NCBI GenBank assembly: GCA_018692315.1
Contig: JABHKC010000044.1
Location: 1 to 46,465, forward strand
Length of the DNA stretch: 46,465 nucleotides
Reading direction: 5' to 3'
From: Bacteroidota bacterium
Lineage (GTDB): Bacteria; Bacteroidota; Bacteroidia; Bacteroidales; JABHKC01
Part shown: positions 1 through 10,778 of the stretch, piece by piece
How positions within the stretch are numbered: the stretch's first letter is position 1
Layout: each line of letters begins with the position of its first letter
The notes under the pieces: generated by a model
What the model was told of the DNA's origin: nothing
The model's input: only the letters and a program-made list of their open reading frames with translations
Databases searched by the model: none
Program-made: the position numbers and the translations under genes

Positions 1-92
1 CACACAACTTCCAATTTGTCGCGAGTTTCCTTGAAGTATGCAATGCAAGCAGATTCATCAGGAAATCTGTTAGTAAATTCAAATAGGTTCAT
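1..92 (-). CDS. IS1595-family transposase, N-terminal fragment (cut by window edge)
   Basis: The minus strand opens with an ATG at 90-92 and reads MNLFEFTNRFPDESACIAYF followed by KETRDKLEVV before the window ends. This resembles the start of IS1595-type transposases, whose first ~30 residues precede a zinc ribbon that would lie outside the window. Only about 30 residues are visible, so no catalytic residues can be checked and the gene may be intact or broken. The left end of the insertion sequence should lie within roughly 93-250, but I could not define its terminal repeat. The assignment rests on recalled family similarity. Confidence 0.6.
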   Translation of the reverse strand, partial: MNLFEFTNRFPDESACIAYFKETRDKLEVV

Positions 93-408
93 TTTTTCAC
101 ACAAAGATAATAATTTTGGGCGAAATTCCTGATAGTCATTTTTATTTTTTATTAAGATTATGAATTCCAATAATTTGTGATTTTTTGTTTTCTAAAACCT
201 AATTCTTAAATGCCTAAAAACAAGATCTTTCAAATTTATGATATTTAGCATTGAACAGCCCTGATTTTGAGCTATGGAAATTTTGATAATTTGCATAAAG
301 AAGAGTAATATTTTGTAGAAGAAATAAATGGTTTGTTTTTTTTTCATATATTTGGAAATGAAGTATTGTAGAATAGCAGTTTAGTTACAAAATGAATATT
401 GGTAGATT
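93..408. other. AT-rich gap beside an insertion sequence
   Basis: No coding frame of useful length is visible here. The stretch should contain one end of the IS1595-type element that starts at 92, plus the upstream region of the gene at 409. No convincing TANNTTTG promoter box or terminator was found. Confidence 0.4.
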
Positions 409-963
409 ATGAATATGGTTTTAATGAATGCTTTGAATATGGAAGTATTAAACACTGTATTAAATACGACACATGTTTTAATAACATTTTTTTTATTCTA
501 TTTCGCATATTACCAAATAAAGAAACTGAACTCTGTTAACAATGCAACATTCATACAATCAATTACCTCAAATTTCAACAAAGCGGAAGTTATGACAATA
601 TTTACACTTCTATATTCGAATAGTGTAAAGTTTGAAACAAATGATGACATTCCAATATTTAAAATTGACATTAATAAAACAGAAAAGATATATCCTAAAC
701 TAATATACCCAGAAAAAGGATACTACACAGCAGAGGAAATGGATTTTTATGTGTTAAACAACTTGGATGATGTTGGCTTATATGTTGATCGTAGGTTAAT
801 AAAACTTCAAGATGCTCATACTACATTCGGATGGTATGTGAATTTGGTTATGAATAATAAAGCAATTAAATCATATTTTGATTGGCAATTGAAATTTCCA
901 GAAGAATCATTTACATTTATTAAACTCAAACAACTAAATAAAAGATTTGAAACAATTCTTTAA
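409..963 (+). CDS. Hypothetical protein with one N-terminal membrane helix
   Basis: This is a 184-residue protein of unknown function. Residues 20-40 form a hydrophobic helix (ITFFLFYFAYY) followed by KK, so the remainder is probably cytoplasmic. The rest is a charged mixed alpha/beta region with no motif I recognise. The overall plan, one helix then a compact soluble part with a late FGWYV/FDWQL region, recalls small anchored proteins such as DUF4760, but I cannot confirm that. Three in-frame ATGs lie within the first 11 codons, so the exact start is uncertain. It stands alone between an insertion sequence and a lipoprotein gene, which fits an accessory gene. Confidence 0.6.
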   Translation: MNMVLMNALNMEVLNTVLNTTHVLITFFLFYFAYYQIKKLNSVNNATFIQSITSNFNKAEVMTIFTLLYSNSVKFETNDDIPIFKIDINKTEKIYPKLIYPEKGYYTAEEMDFYVLNNLDDVGLYVDRRLIKLQDAHTTFGWYVNLVMNNKAIKSYFDWQLKFPEESFTFIKLKQLNKRFETIL

Positions 964-1106
964 AAACATTAAGAAATCAGTTTTATATTGCAAAAAAAGT
1001 AACAAATGCACCTAACCGATGGCAGATAATGCTTTTATCTACTATGACCAATTGCAAGTAAAATATATTTTTATAAATATTTTATTTTTTTTATAAAAAT
1101 TTATGT

Positions 1107-1114
1107 TATTTTTG
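1107..1114 (+). promoter_or_regulatory. Bacteroidetes -7 box upstream of the Asp-box lipoprotein
   Basis: TATTTTTG matches the phylum consensus TANNTTTG and lies 57 bases before the ATG at 1172. No clear -33 TTTG is visible, so this is a moderate prediction. Confidence 0.4.
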
Positions 1115-1171
1115 TATATCGAATAATAACAACCATGATTGTTATTAAAATTAATTAAAAAGAATTAAGTT

Positions 1172-2149
1172 ATGAAAAAAAATGCAAGTATTTACATGTT
1201 TATTCTTATTATGATTCTATTAATTGCACAAAGCTGTAAAAAAGATGAAAATGGATTTAACATAAATCAACAATGGGAAATCCTTAATATTCCAGACAAT
1301 AGAGGTTATGATGATTTTGTATGCTCTTTAAATAAGCTTATGTATGGCTTTGAAGATGATCTATACTTTTCAAATGACAATGGAAATACCTGGAATAACA
1401 TTTCTAATGAAGTTTCCAATGGTACCAGTATTACCAGTTTTTATATTACAAACAATAATTTATATGTAAGTACTTCTTCATCATCACCATTTTATGAAGA
1501 TGGTATTTATGTATCCGCAAATGAAGGTAAGACTTGGACTAATATTGGAGAAGGTTTGCATAATTACTTGACCTATTTAAATGTTTATACATTATATGTA
1601 AATGAGCCAAATATAATCGTTTACAATGGAGGTTATCTAATATTTACCTCAGAAGATAGTGGTAATACTTGGTCTGTGTCTAATTTATCAGGTGTTCGAG
1701 TAACAACTTTTGTTTCTTATGGTACAACTGTTTATGCAGGAACTGATGAAGGTTTGTATTCTTCTAATGATAATGGAATGAATTGGACTTTAGTAAGTGT
1801 TTTAGATTCAGAATATGTAATATCAATAGCCATAAAAGGCACAAACATCTTTGTTGGAACAACAGATAATGTGTTTTTTTCTAATAATGGAAGTTCATGG
1901 AGCACAATAAATAATGGTTTGCCTTCAAATATATATTCTTCCTCTGTCTCCATTAGCGGTAATTATGTTTTTGCTGGGATTTCATCAGAAGAAAGTGGTG
2001 GAGTCTATTTTTCTGATGACAATGGAGATAATTGGGTTAAAATAAACAACGGATTAACCTCTAATGTTAATATTGAGAATATTGAAATTAACGATCATTA
2101 CATTTTTGCAAGTGCTGATGATGATGGACTGTGGAGACGTCCTTTATAA
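1172..2149 (+). CDS. Asp-box (BNR/sortilin-like) repeat lipoprotein
   Basis: A 325-residue exported lipoprotein. The N-terminus MKKNASIYMFILIMILLIAQ is a signal peptide ending in the lipobox AQSC (Cys22), so it should be anchored in a membrane after lipidation. The mature part is a run of about six Asp-box repeats of the form S-x-D-x-G-x-T-W (for example SNDNGNTWN, SANEGKTWT, SEDSGNTWS, FSDDNGDNW). These typically form the blades of a beta-propeller in sialidases and sortilin-like proteins. No sialidase catalytic residues were recognised, so a binding or structural role is likelier. It has no T9SS tail. A TATTTTTG box lies upstream. Confidence 0.8.
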   Translation: MKKNASIYMFILIMILLIAQSCKKDENGFNINQQWEILNIPDNRGYDDFVCSLNKLMYGFEDDLYFSNDNGNTWNNISNEVSNGTSITSFYITNNNLYVSTSSSSPFYEDGIYVSANEGKTWTNIGEGLHNYLTYLNVYTLYVNEPNIIVYNGGYLIFTSEDSGNTWSVSNLSGVRVTTFVSYGTTVYAGTDEGLYSSNDNGMNWTLVSVLDSEYVISIAIKGTNIFVGTTDNVFFSNNGSSWSTINNGLPSNIYSSSVSISGNYVFAGISSEESGGVYFSDDNGDNWVKINNGLTSNVNIENIEINDHYIFASADDDGLWRRPL

Positions 2150-2569
2150 AAATCATAATAAAAAAATCTAAACCTTGCATAACCCGTCAACACAGATTTG
2201 CAATCCGTGCATACAAAAACACGAAAAGCATTTTCACATCGCCGCAATATTTCCCAGCTCACGACAACATGTTGTCGGTATGATTTGATAAAGCTACTCG
2301 CCCGATTGCATAGTATGTACTACAAATAAATAAAAATTTCTTCAATAGAAATAAAAAAGTAAGCACTCAATACTTTTTATTGTGCTGATAACAAGTCCAA
2401 TAGGAATTGAATGCAAATGATCTCATTTGAAATACGTGGTATTTTGCAATTCAGAATTCTTTATGACTTACATCATTATTTCTTGCACCTATATCTATTG
2501 ATATTCTATCCAATGAAGGATTGTCAAATGGATTGAGTTGAGTAGATACAAAACGCAAAATAGCAGGAC
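2150..2569. other. Gene-free stretch before the repeat array
   Basis: No gene is supported here. It contains a perfect 16-base palindrome at 2262-2277 and a short segment near 2195 (gatttgcaatccgtgc) that looks like degenerate mobile-element debris. On the minus strand a frame of about 40 codons is open from roughly 2574 to 2451 but has no start codon and runs into the repeat array. It may be part of a dispersed repeat rather than a gene. Confidence 0.35.
2262..2277. repeat. Perfect 16-bp palindrome
   Basis: CGACAACATGTTGTCG is its own reverse complement, with no spacer. It could be a dimeric protein-binding site or a scar of a mobile element. No gene starts nearby, so a regulatory role is not supported. 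Confidence 0.5.
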
Positions 2570-2880
2570 GCTCCTACGGAACTATAAAAAAATATGAGCC
2601 ATATTTTACAAACAGTATGATGCTCCTATGGAGCAAAAAACAACAAAAAGCCACAACAAGACATCTTGTTTGGAAAAAACAGCAAAATGATAAAAAGATA
2701 GCTCCAGCAGAGTAAGCTGGTTGTAAAATGTAATAATAAAAAATAAGCTCCAAAGGAGCCACCTGTTTGTAGAAAGATATAATCGCAAAAACAAAACCAG
2801 CTCCAGCGGAGCGACCTTTTTGTGAAAAATAATAGAATGAAAAAAAGATAGCTCTAACAGAGCAAGCCGTTCGTAGAAAT
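2570..2880. repeat. Palindromic tandem repeat array upstream of gyrB
   Basis: Six clear units begin with a short palindrome of the form GCTCCnnnGGAGC, at 2570, 2622, 2701, 2747, 2800 and 2851. A seventh, diverged unit lies near 2657 (aagacatctt). The palindrome is often followed by a GACCTGTTTGTAGAAA-like segment and an A-rich spacer. Spacing is mostly 46-53 bases. Each palindrome could form a 5-bp hairpin with a 3-base loop. The array ends about 90 bases before gyrB, outside its predicted promoter. Short out-of-frame open frames through the array are artefacts of the repeat. Confidence 0.8.
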
Positions 2881-2903
2881 TCCTAAACAAAACAAAATAT
2901 TTC

Positions 2904-2935
2904 TTTTGTAAAATCGTAATAATTTATTAATTTCG
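2904..2935 (+). promoter_or_regulatory. Probable gyrB promoter
   Basis: TTTTG at 2904-2908 and TAATTTCG at 2928-2935 match the -33 TTTG / -7 TANNTTTG pattern with one mismatch in the -7 box and a spacer of about 19 bases. The start codon lies 33 bases downstream. Confidence 0.45.
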
Positions 2936-2968
2936 GCATTGCTTTTTTAGAAAAAAAATAAAATGTAA

Positions 2969-4942
<1,974 letters not shown>

Positions 4943-4990
4943 GGCAAAATATTTTAGAATAAAATATGTAATTCTCTGAATTGATTTGTG

Positions 4991-5329
4991 ATGGGAAAAC
5001 AAAAGATAGCTGTAGTTTTATCATCAGTGCGATTACAAATTTATATTTCCTCGTTTTTTATTCTAATCACAATTCTCGCAGCAATATTCAACTTCATTGA
5101 ATTACAAAAAATCTGTGTTTGTATTTCTAATTATTTAGCATACTCATGGATACTTTTCGGAATTTCAATTATTTTTGGATTAATTCTTTTTCTTCAACTC
5201 ACTGCTATTCAAGATATTAATATTCAAAACAAACGCATAATAGTTTTGACAATTTTGCAAACAATTAGTTTCATCGGAGGCATAGTAATATTTGTTTTAT
5301 TTGGTGCCTTACTGTTAGATTTGTTATAG
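4991..5329 (+). CDS. Small hypothetical integral membrane protein
   Basis: A protein of about 112 residues with three predicted membrane helices (YISSFFILITILAAIF, YSWILFGISIIFGLILFL and ISFIGGIVIFVLFGALLL). I recognise no family. A GTG at 4988 could add one residue, but the adjacent ATG at 4991 is the more natural start. It lies 48 bases after gyrB on the same strand and could be co-transcribed, although nothing links its function to gyrase. Confidence 0.6.
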   Translation: MGKQKIAVVLSSVRLQIYISSFFILITILAAIFNFIELQKICVCISNYLAYSWILFGISIIFGLILFLQLTAIQDINIQNKRIIVLTILQTISFIGGIVIFVLFGALLLDLL

Positions 5330-5377
5330 TTCATTCACAGCGCAACTGTAATTTCCTAAACTTTTGAATAATTTAAT

Positions 5378-5385
5378 TAGCTTTG
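5378..5385 (+). promoter_or_regulatory. -7 box upstream of the subtilase gene
   Basis: TAGCTTTG matches TANNTTTG and lies 22 bases before the start codon. A TTTTG lies only about 11 bases upstream, which is too close to act as the -33 element, so the call is tentative. Confidence 0.35.
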
Positions 5386-5407
5386 TTATTTAATATGAAT
5401 TTATAGA

Positions 5408-7072
5408 ATGATGAAATATAAGATAATTTTAGTCTTTTTTAGCTTAAGTTTTGTAGTAAATGCTCAAGTAGCTCCAAACAAATATAGAATATATTTTACA
5501 GATAAAACAAATACCCCCTATTCTATTCAGAATCCTGAAAATTTTTTATCGGAACGAGCCATTCAGAGAAGAATTAACCAGAATATTCCCATAATTGAAA
5601 ATGATTTACCCGTAGATCCTGTTTATGTTGACAGTTTGATATCTTTAGGATTGGAAATCCTTAACACATCGAAATGGATGAACACTGCCGTTGTTTTCTC
5701 AACAGATACTGCACTTTTAGACACTATTCAAAATTTAGGTTTCGTTTCAGATTTATACAAATCTGCTTTACTATATGAAAACAAAACAACTAAAAATAAA
5801 TTTGGTTATCAAATTAAAAATGAAAGCTTTGCAACAGATAGTTTCATTTTGTTTGACTACGGAGCAGCTTCCAACCAAATAAAAATGCTAAACGGACATA
5901 TACTGCACAATCAGGGTTTTCAAGGACAGGGAAAAATTATTGCAGTAATCGATGCCGGATTTTATCATACAGATATTTTACCAGCTTTTGATAGTTTGTG
6001 GGCTAATAATCAAATAATTGGCACAAGAGATTTTGTCGATGGAGGTACAGTTTCATTTTCTGGACATACTCATGGAATGATGGTACTTTCTACAATAGGT
6101 GCAAACATACCGGGCGAATTTATAGGTACAGCTCCAAAAGCAAAATTTTGGCTATTGCGTTCGGAAGATGGTGCTACAGAATATGTAATTGAGGAAGATA
6201 ATTGGGTTTCTGCAGCAGAATTTGCTGATAGTGCCGGTGTAGATATAATCAATACATCTTTAGGATATAACACTTTCAACGATCCAAGTCAAAATCATAC
6301 TTATTCTGATTTAGATGGAAATACAACTGTAATTTCTGTTGGAGCTGATATTGCTGCAAGTAAAGGAATGTTAGTAGTTGTTAGTGCCGGAAATAGTGGA
6401 GGTGGCTCTTGGCAATATGTTACTGCACCTGCCGATGCCGATAGTGTTTTAAGTGTTGGGGCTGTAGATGAGAATGAAGTTTATGTTGGTTTTAGCTCTA
6501 CTGGCCCAACTCCTGACGGTAGAATAAAACCAAATGTTGCAGCAAAAGGTTATGGTGCTACGATTCAATCAACGGGAGGTCAAGTTAGTTCAGGAAGTGG
6601 AACTTCTTTTGCTAGCCCAATAATTGCTGGTATGGCGGCTTGTTTATGGCAAGCAAACACGGATTTAACAAATATGGAAATACTTCATGCAATTGAAGAA
6701 AGTTCCGACCAATTTTTTTCGCCTGATTCATTAAAAGGATATGGTGTACCAGATTTTGCTGCATCGAATTTAGTTTTACAGAATATTGAATATGATGACT
6801 TTTACAATGAAAATCATACAAAAACATTTCCTAATCCGTTTACAAATCAAATTAATATAGAATTTTATAGTGTTGATAGTCAGTATATCAATATTGTTGT
6901 TGTTGATTTATTAGGAAAAATTGTAAAAGAATATTCTGTCTCTCTTAAATTGACTTCATATAATAAGGTATGCCTTAACAATTTGCAAGACTTACAAAAC
7001 GGAATATATTTTGTAAAAATTAGTACAAATTTAAGGTCCTATCAATCTAAACTTATAAAAGTAAGTAAGTAA
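5408..7072 (+). CDS. Secreted S8 subtilisin-like serine protease with T9SS sorting tail
   Basis: A 554-residue exported protease. A signal peptide (to about residue 20, ending VNAQ) precedes a pro-region. The S8 catalytic triad is present: Asp182 in AVIDAGF, His222 in HTHGMM and Ser400 in GTSFASP, with the oxyanion-hole Asn329 in SAGNSGG. The C-terminal ~85 residues, from NPFTNQINIEF through LLGKIVKEY to GIYFVKI and KLIKV, form a type A T9SS sorting domain. The protein should therefore cross the outer membrane by type IX secretion and be released or surface-attached. ATGs at 5408 and 5411 are equivalent starts. The substrate is unknown. Confidence 0.92.
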   Translation: MMKYKIILVFFSLSFVVNAQVAPNKYRIYFTDKTNTPYSIQNPENFLSERAIQRRINQNIPIIENDLPVDPVYVDSLISLGLEILNTSKWMNTAVVFSTDTALLDTIQNLGFVSDLYKSALLYENKTTKNKFGYQIKNESFATDSFILFDYGAASNQIKMLNGHILHNQGFQGQGKIIAVIDAGFYHTDILPAFDSLWANNQIIGTRDFVDGGTVSFSGHTHGMMVLSTIGANIPGEFIGTAPKAKFWLLRSEDGATEYVIEEDNWVSAAEFADSAGVDIINTSLGYNTFNDPSQNHTYSDLDGNTTVISVGADIAASKGMLVVVSAGNSGGGSWQYVTAPADADSVLSVGAVDENEVYVGFSSTGPTPDGRIKPNVAAKGYGATIQSTGGQVSSGSGTSFASPIIAGMAACLWQANTDLTNMEILHAIEESSDQFFSPDSLKGYGVPDFAASNLVLQNIEYDDFYNENHTKTFPNPFTNQINIEFYSVDSQYINIVVVDLLGKIVKEYSVSLKLTSYNKVCLNNLQDLQNGIYFVKISTNLRSYQSKLIKVSK

Positions 7073-7211
7073 TGTCTTTAAGTAGTTTTAATAATTTATT
7101 AATGTACTAAAACCAATTATCTCAATACAAAATTTCACACAAATGCAAATCTGAAAACGATTATTAGATAAATCACAATTTCAGATTCATTCTCAAAAAA
7201 CGTTTAAATAC

Positions 7212-8099
7212 ATGAATCTCGAAAGAAAACTATGGCAATGGGCAATACTGATTTTTTTGGCAATTATTTGGGGTTCATCGTTCATTTTAATGAAAAAAGG
7301 ACTTGATTCTTATACAGATTACCAAGTTGCAGCTTTTCGAATTTTCATTTCTTTTGTAGCTTTTATACCATTGATAATTAAGAATTTAAAAAAGTTATCG
7401 AAAGAGAATGTAAAGTCTTTGTTAATTGTTGGTTTCATTGGAAACGCTTTTCCTGCAATACTTTTTGCCAAAGGTCAGACAGAAATAAGTAGTTCGCTTG
7501 CAGCAATGTTAAATACCTTAGTTCCTGTATTTACCCTCGTTATTGGTGTTATTTTTTATAAAATTAAAACTAATATAGTAAATATTTTTGGAGTATTGAT
7601 TGGATTAATTGGAGCTGCTGTTTTAATTTTTTATAGCTCAAATGGATCATTCGAAGGAAATTACTGGTATTCAGTTCTAATAGTTGTTGCAACAATGTTT
7701 TATGCAATAAATACAAATGAAGTGAAAAGTAAATTGCAGAATTTAAGCGGAGTTTCAGTAGCTGCATTATCCTTTCTGATGATAGGTCCATTTGCCGGAA
7801 TTTATCTTATATTTTCAGATTTCACAAAAGCAAGCGAAAGCCCCGATCGTTTATTAAATTTCGGATATATTTGTGCTCTTGCATTATTAAGTTCATTCAC
7901 AGCTATTATTATTTTTAATGTATTAATAAAACATACAACGGCTTTGTTTTCTGCTTCTGTTACTTATATTATCCCTGTATTTGCGATATTCTGGGGAATA
8001 TTAGATAATGAAACTGTCAGCTTGATTCAAATATCCTCTGTTGTTATTATTTTTCTCGGAATTTATTTGGTAAACAAAAAAAAAGGAACTCAATCGTAA
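7212..8099 (+). CDS. EamA/DMT-superfamily transporter
   Basis: A 295-residue inner-membrane permease of the drug/metabolite transporter superfamily. It shows the family's ten-helix plan as two EamA repeats. The first begins FLAIIWGSSFILMKKGL, and later segments include TEISSSLAAMLNTLVPVF and a final SSVVIIFLGIYLV. The substrate cannot be deduced. A terminator hairpin overlaps the stop codon, so transcription probably ends here, facing the convergent rpoD gene. Confidence 0.88.
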   Translation: MNLERKLWQWAILIFLAIIWGSSFILMKKGLDSYTDYQVAAFRIFISFVAFIPLIIKNLKKLSKENVKSLLIVGFIGNAFPAILFAKGQTEISSSLAAMLNTLVPVFTLVIGVIFYKIKTNIVNIFGVLIGLIGAAVLIFYSSNGSFEGNYWYSVLIVVATMFYAINTNEVKSKLQNLSGVSVAALSFLMIGPFAGIYLIFSDFTKASESPDRLLNFGYICALALLSSFTAIIIFNVLIKHTTALFSASVTYIIPVFAIFWGILDNETVSLIQISSVVIIFLGIYLVNKKKGTQS

Positions 8100-8116
8100 T
8101 TTTGAATTCCTTTTTT
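8079..8116 (+). terminator. Rho-independent terminator of the EamA gene
   Basis: An A-rich arm with GGAACTCAA pairs, with one mismatch, to TTGAATTCC followed by six T. The hairpin spans the stop codon of the EamA gene. The A-tract and T-tract may let it act in both directions between this gene and convergent rpoD. Confidence 0.7.
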
Positions 8117-8170
8117 AAAGGTAATTGATTTTAATAATCTAAAAGACTCATTTTCATGAACCACTACATT

Positions 8171-9031
8171 TTATCCAAGATAAGACTTCAATAGCTTACT
8201 TCTTGATGTGTGTCTTAATCTCCTAATTGCTTTTTCTTTAATTTGACGGACTCTTTCGCGGGTCAAACCAAACCTCTCTCCTATTTCTTCTAATGTCATT
8301 TCTGTCATTGAAATACCAAAAAATAGTTTGATAATATCTCTTTCTCTTTCGGTGAGAGTAGCAAGTGCTCTATCAATTTCTCTGCTTAGAGATTCGTTAA
8401 GCAAACTTTTATCGGCAATTGGCGAATCGCTGTTAATTAAAACATCTAACAAGCTGTTTTCTTCGCCATCGACAAAAGGTGCATCCACAGAAACATGACG
8501 GCCTGAAACTCGCATAGTATCAACTACTTTTTCTTTAGGAATTTCTAAAGCATCGGCCAATTCTTCAGGTGATGGTTTTCTTTCAAATTCTTGTTCGAAT
8601 TTAGAAAATGCCTTATTTATTTTGTTTAGCGATCCTACCTGATTTAAAGGAAGTCTGACAATTCTGGATTGTTCGGCTAAAGCCTGCAATATTGATTGTC
8701 TAATCCACCAAACAGCATACGAAATAAATTTAAAACCTCTTGTTTCATCGAATTTCTGGGCTGCTTTTATTAATCCTAAATTACCTTCATTAATTAAATC
8801 CGGCAAATTCAAACCTTGATTTTGGTACTGTTTTGCTACAGAAACAACAAAGCGTAAGTTTGCTCTTGCTAATTTTTCTAAAGCAATTTGGTCTCCCTTC
8901 TTAATTCTCTGAGCCAATTCAACTTCCTCTTCAACAGTGATAAGTTCCTCCCTGCCAATTTCTTGTAAGTATTTGTCTAGAGAAGCACTTTCTCTATTTG
9001 TAATAGACTTTGTTATCTTTAATTGTCTCAT
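8171..9031 (-). CDS. rpoD: Primary RNA polymerase sigma factor (RpoD/SigA)
   Basis: The housekeeping sigma factor. At 286 residues it is the short form typical of Bacteroidetes, which lacks the long region 1.1 and the non-conserved insert of proteobacterial sigma-70. Region 1.2 ([12 protein letters not shown]), region 2 ([34 protein letters not shown] and the -10-reading [16 protein letters not shown]), region 3 and the region 4.2 helix-turn-helix ([20 protein letters not shown]) are all present. This factor reads the TTTG/TANNTTTG promoters seen in the window, including one in front of its own gene. Confidence 0.96.
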   Translation of the reverse strand: MRQLKITKSITNRESASLDKYLQEIGREELITVEEEVELAQRIKKGDQIALEKLARANLRFVVSVAKQYQNQGLNLPDLINEGNLGLIKAAQKFDETRGFKFISYAVWWIRQSILQALAEQSRIVRLPLNQVGSLNKINKAFSKFEQEFERKPSPEELADALEIPKEKVVDTMRVSGRHVSVDAPFVDGEENSLLDVLINSDSPIADKSLLNESLSREIDRALATLTERERDIIKLFFGISMTEMTLEEIGERFGLTRERVRQIKEKAIRRLRHTSRSKLLKSYLG

Positions 9032-9052
9032 TTACTATATTTAAAAATTTTG

Positions 9053-9083
9053 CAAAAATAATACTTTAACCTCACAAAACAAA
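9053..9083 (-). promoter_or_regulatory. rpoD promoter, full Bacteroidetes consensus
   Basis: Read on the minus strand, TTTG (9080-9083), a 19-base spacer and TATTTTTG (9053-9060) match both consensus elements exactly. The rpoD start codon lies about 20 bases downstream, giving a very short leader. Confidence 0.75.
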
Positions 9084-9271
9084 TTTTTTGTTCAATTATT
9101 TAACTGTTAAAAACAATCGTTTATTATCTCATATTCAGCACATTATATTTTTGTAATCGTTGTTATACGAACAGCTTAGCTTTTAGTTACATTTTTTTGA
9201 AATTAAATAAATTTTATTTTATAATGTTTTTATGCATGACTAAAAGATATACTGAAAAAAATACTATAAAT

Positions 9272-9307
9272 AAAAAACCCTCTTTATTAAACTAAAGAGG
9301 GTTTTTT
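9272..9307 (-). terminator. Bidirectional Rho-independent terminator after the thiolase gene
   Basis: AAAAAACCCTCTTTA (9272-9286) pairs perfectly with TAAAGAGGGTTTTTT (9293-9307) around a 6-base loop. It lies 17 bases past the thiolase stop on the minus strand. The mirrored A and T tracts would also stop transcription on the plus strand. Confidence 0.88.
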
Positions 9308-9324
9308 ATGAAATAATTAAAACT

Positions 9325-10500
9325 TTAGACCATTTCAACAACAATAGCAGAAGCTCCTCCCCCGCCATTGCATAATCCGGCAACACCGGTTTTTGCATTT
9401 TGCTGTTTCAAAACATTCAGAAGTGTTACAATAATTCTGGCACCAGATGCTCCTAATGGATGACCAAGAGAAACTCCTCCTCCGTTTACATTTACAATTT
9501 TTGAATCAAGTTCCATTTTCTTTAAGTTAGCAAGCGCAACCACAGAAAATGCTTCATTAATTTCATAAAAGTCAATATCTTCTTTTGTCAAACCAGCTTT
9601 TTCTATTGCTTTTGGAATAGCTAATGCCGGTGCGGTAGTGAACCATTCAGGGGACTGAGCAGCATCTGCATAGCCTCGAATTTTGGCAATTGGTTTAACT
9701 CCAAGTTCTTCTGCTTTTTCTTTGCTCATAAGTACCAAAGCTGCAGCACCATCATTTATAGTTGAAGCATTTGCGGCAGTTACTGTTCCATTTTTAATAA
9801 AAACAGGACGTAAAGCTGGAATTTTCTCAAATTTTACATTTTTATATTCTTCGTCTGTATCAACAATAATATCTCCTTTTCTTGAAGGAATAACTACTGG
9901 GACAATCTCTTCTTTAAAAAGACCATTTTCCACTGCATTTGCTGAGCGTTTATAAGATTCTATTGCAAATTCGTCTTGCTCTTCGCGAGAAATATTCATT
10001 TCTGTAGCACAAAGCTCGGCTGCATTTCCCATATGGTAATCATTGTAAACATCCCATAATCCATCTTTAATCATTCCGTCAAGTATTTTTCCGTGCCCTA
10101 GTTTCAAACCCGATCTTACACTGTCTATGTAATGAGGAACTGCTGACATATTTTCCATACCGCCGGCTACTACAATGTCGTTGTCGCCTAACATTATTGA
10201 TTGTGCTGCAAACATAACTGATTTCATTCCTGAAGAACAAACTTTATTAACAGTGGTACATGGAACGTGATTTGGAACACCTCCAAAAATTGCGGCTTGA
10301 CGTGCCGGAGCTTGTCCAAGGTTTGCTTGTAGAACACTTCCCATAAAAACCTCATCGATACTGTTTGCATCAATACCTGCTTTTTCTATAGCACCTTTTA
10401 TTGCAGTTGCTCCCAATTTTGTTGTTGGAACTTTTGATAATGAACCACCAAAACTTCCAATTGGAGTTCTTACTGCCGAAACAATATATACATCTTTCAT
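9325..10500 (-). CDS. Acetyl-CoA C-acetyltransferase (thiolase)
   Basis: A 391-residue thiolase of the biosynthetic type, which condenses two acetyl-CoA to acetoacetyl-CoA or runs the reverse reaction. The nucleophilic cysteine is Cys88 in [10 protein letters not shown]. The catalytic His347 lies in [10 protein letters not shown], and the second active-site cysteine Cys377 lies in [10 protein letters not shown]. Length and all three motifs are standard. No other fatty-acid or butanoate genes are adjacent, so its pathway (ketone-body, butyrate or amino-acid breakdown) cannot be read from context. It is monocistronic, with a strong terminator behind it. Confidence 0.93.
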   Translation of the reverse strand: MKDVYIVSAVRTPIGSFGGSLSKVPTTKLGATAIKGAIEKAGIDANSIDEVFMGSVLQANLGQAPARQAAIFGGVPNHVPCTTVNKVCSSGMKSVMFAAQSIMLGDNDIVVAGGMENMSAVPHYIDSVRSGLKLGHGKILDGMIKDGLWDVYNDYHMGNAAELCATEMNISREEQDEFAIESYKRSANAVENGLFKEEIVPVVIPSRKGDIIVDTDEEYKNVKFEKIPALRPVFIKNGTVTAANASTINDGAAALVLMSKEKAEELGVKPIAKIRGYADAAQSPEWFTTAPALAIPKAIEKAGLTKEDIDFYEINEAFSVVALANLKKMELDSKIVNVNGGGVSLGHPLGASGARIIVTLLNVLKQQNAKTGVAGLCNGGGGASAIVVEMV

Positions 10501-10713
10501 ACTATAAACATTTAATTAATTTTCGATAAAAATAGTAACAAATTGTAAAAACCAACATGAAATTTCGCATGATTTTATCATTATTTTCACAAAAGCTATT
10601 AATATGCTAAATATTAAGCGATTATAATTATATTGAAGGAATTAAGTTTGTTGATAAGCGAACTTACTGAGATTCATTATTGCTTCTAATCTATCATTAG
10701 AATGAACAAAAAA
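10501..10713. other. AT-rich intergenic region
   Basis: Part of a 278-base gap between the thiolase start and the SUMF1 gene end, both on the minus strand. It should hold the thiolase promoter. A TATTTTTA sequence upstream is one mismatch from the -7 consensus. No gene or strong hairpin was found. Confidence 0.3.
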
Positions 10714-10778
10714 ATGATTTTCGAAAATATTTTACACCCAATATGTTATGTCTTTTTTAAAATAGAAAACCTAAAATA

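Noticed and set aside
2451-2574. Minus-strand frame of about 40 codons (AILRFVSTQLNPFDNPSLDR and onward)
   Set aside because: It has no start codon and runs out of the repeat array. It is more likely part of a dispersed repeat than a gene, though it could be checked by translated search.
2570-2880. CRISPR array
   Set aside because: Units are palindromic cores with A-rich spacers of low complexity and uneven length, repeats are not identical, and there are no cas genes.
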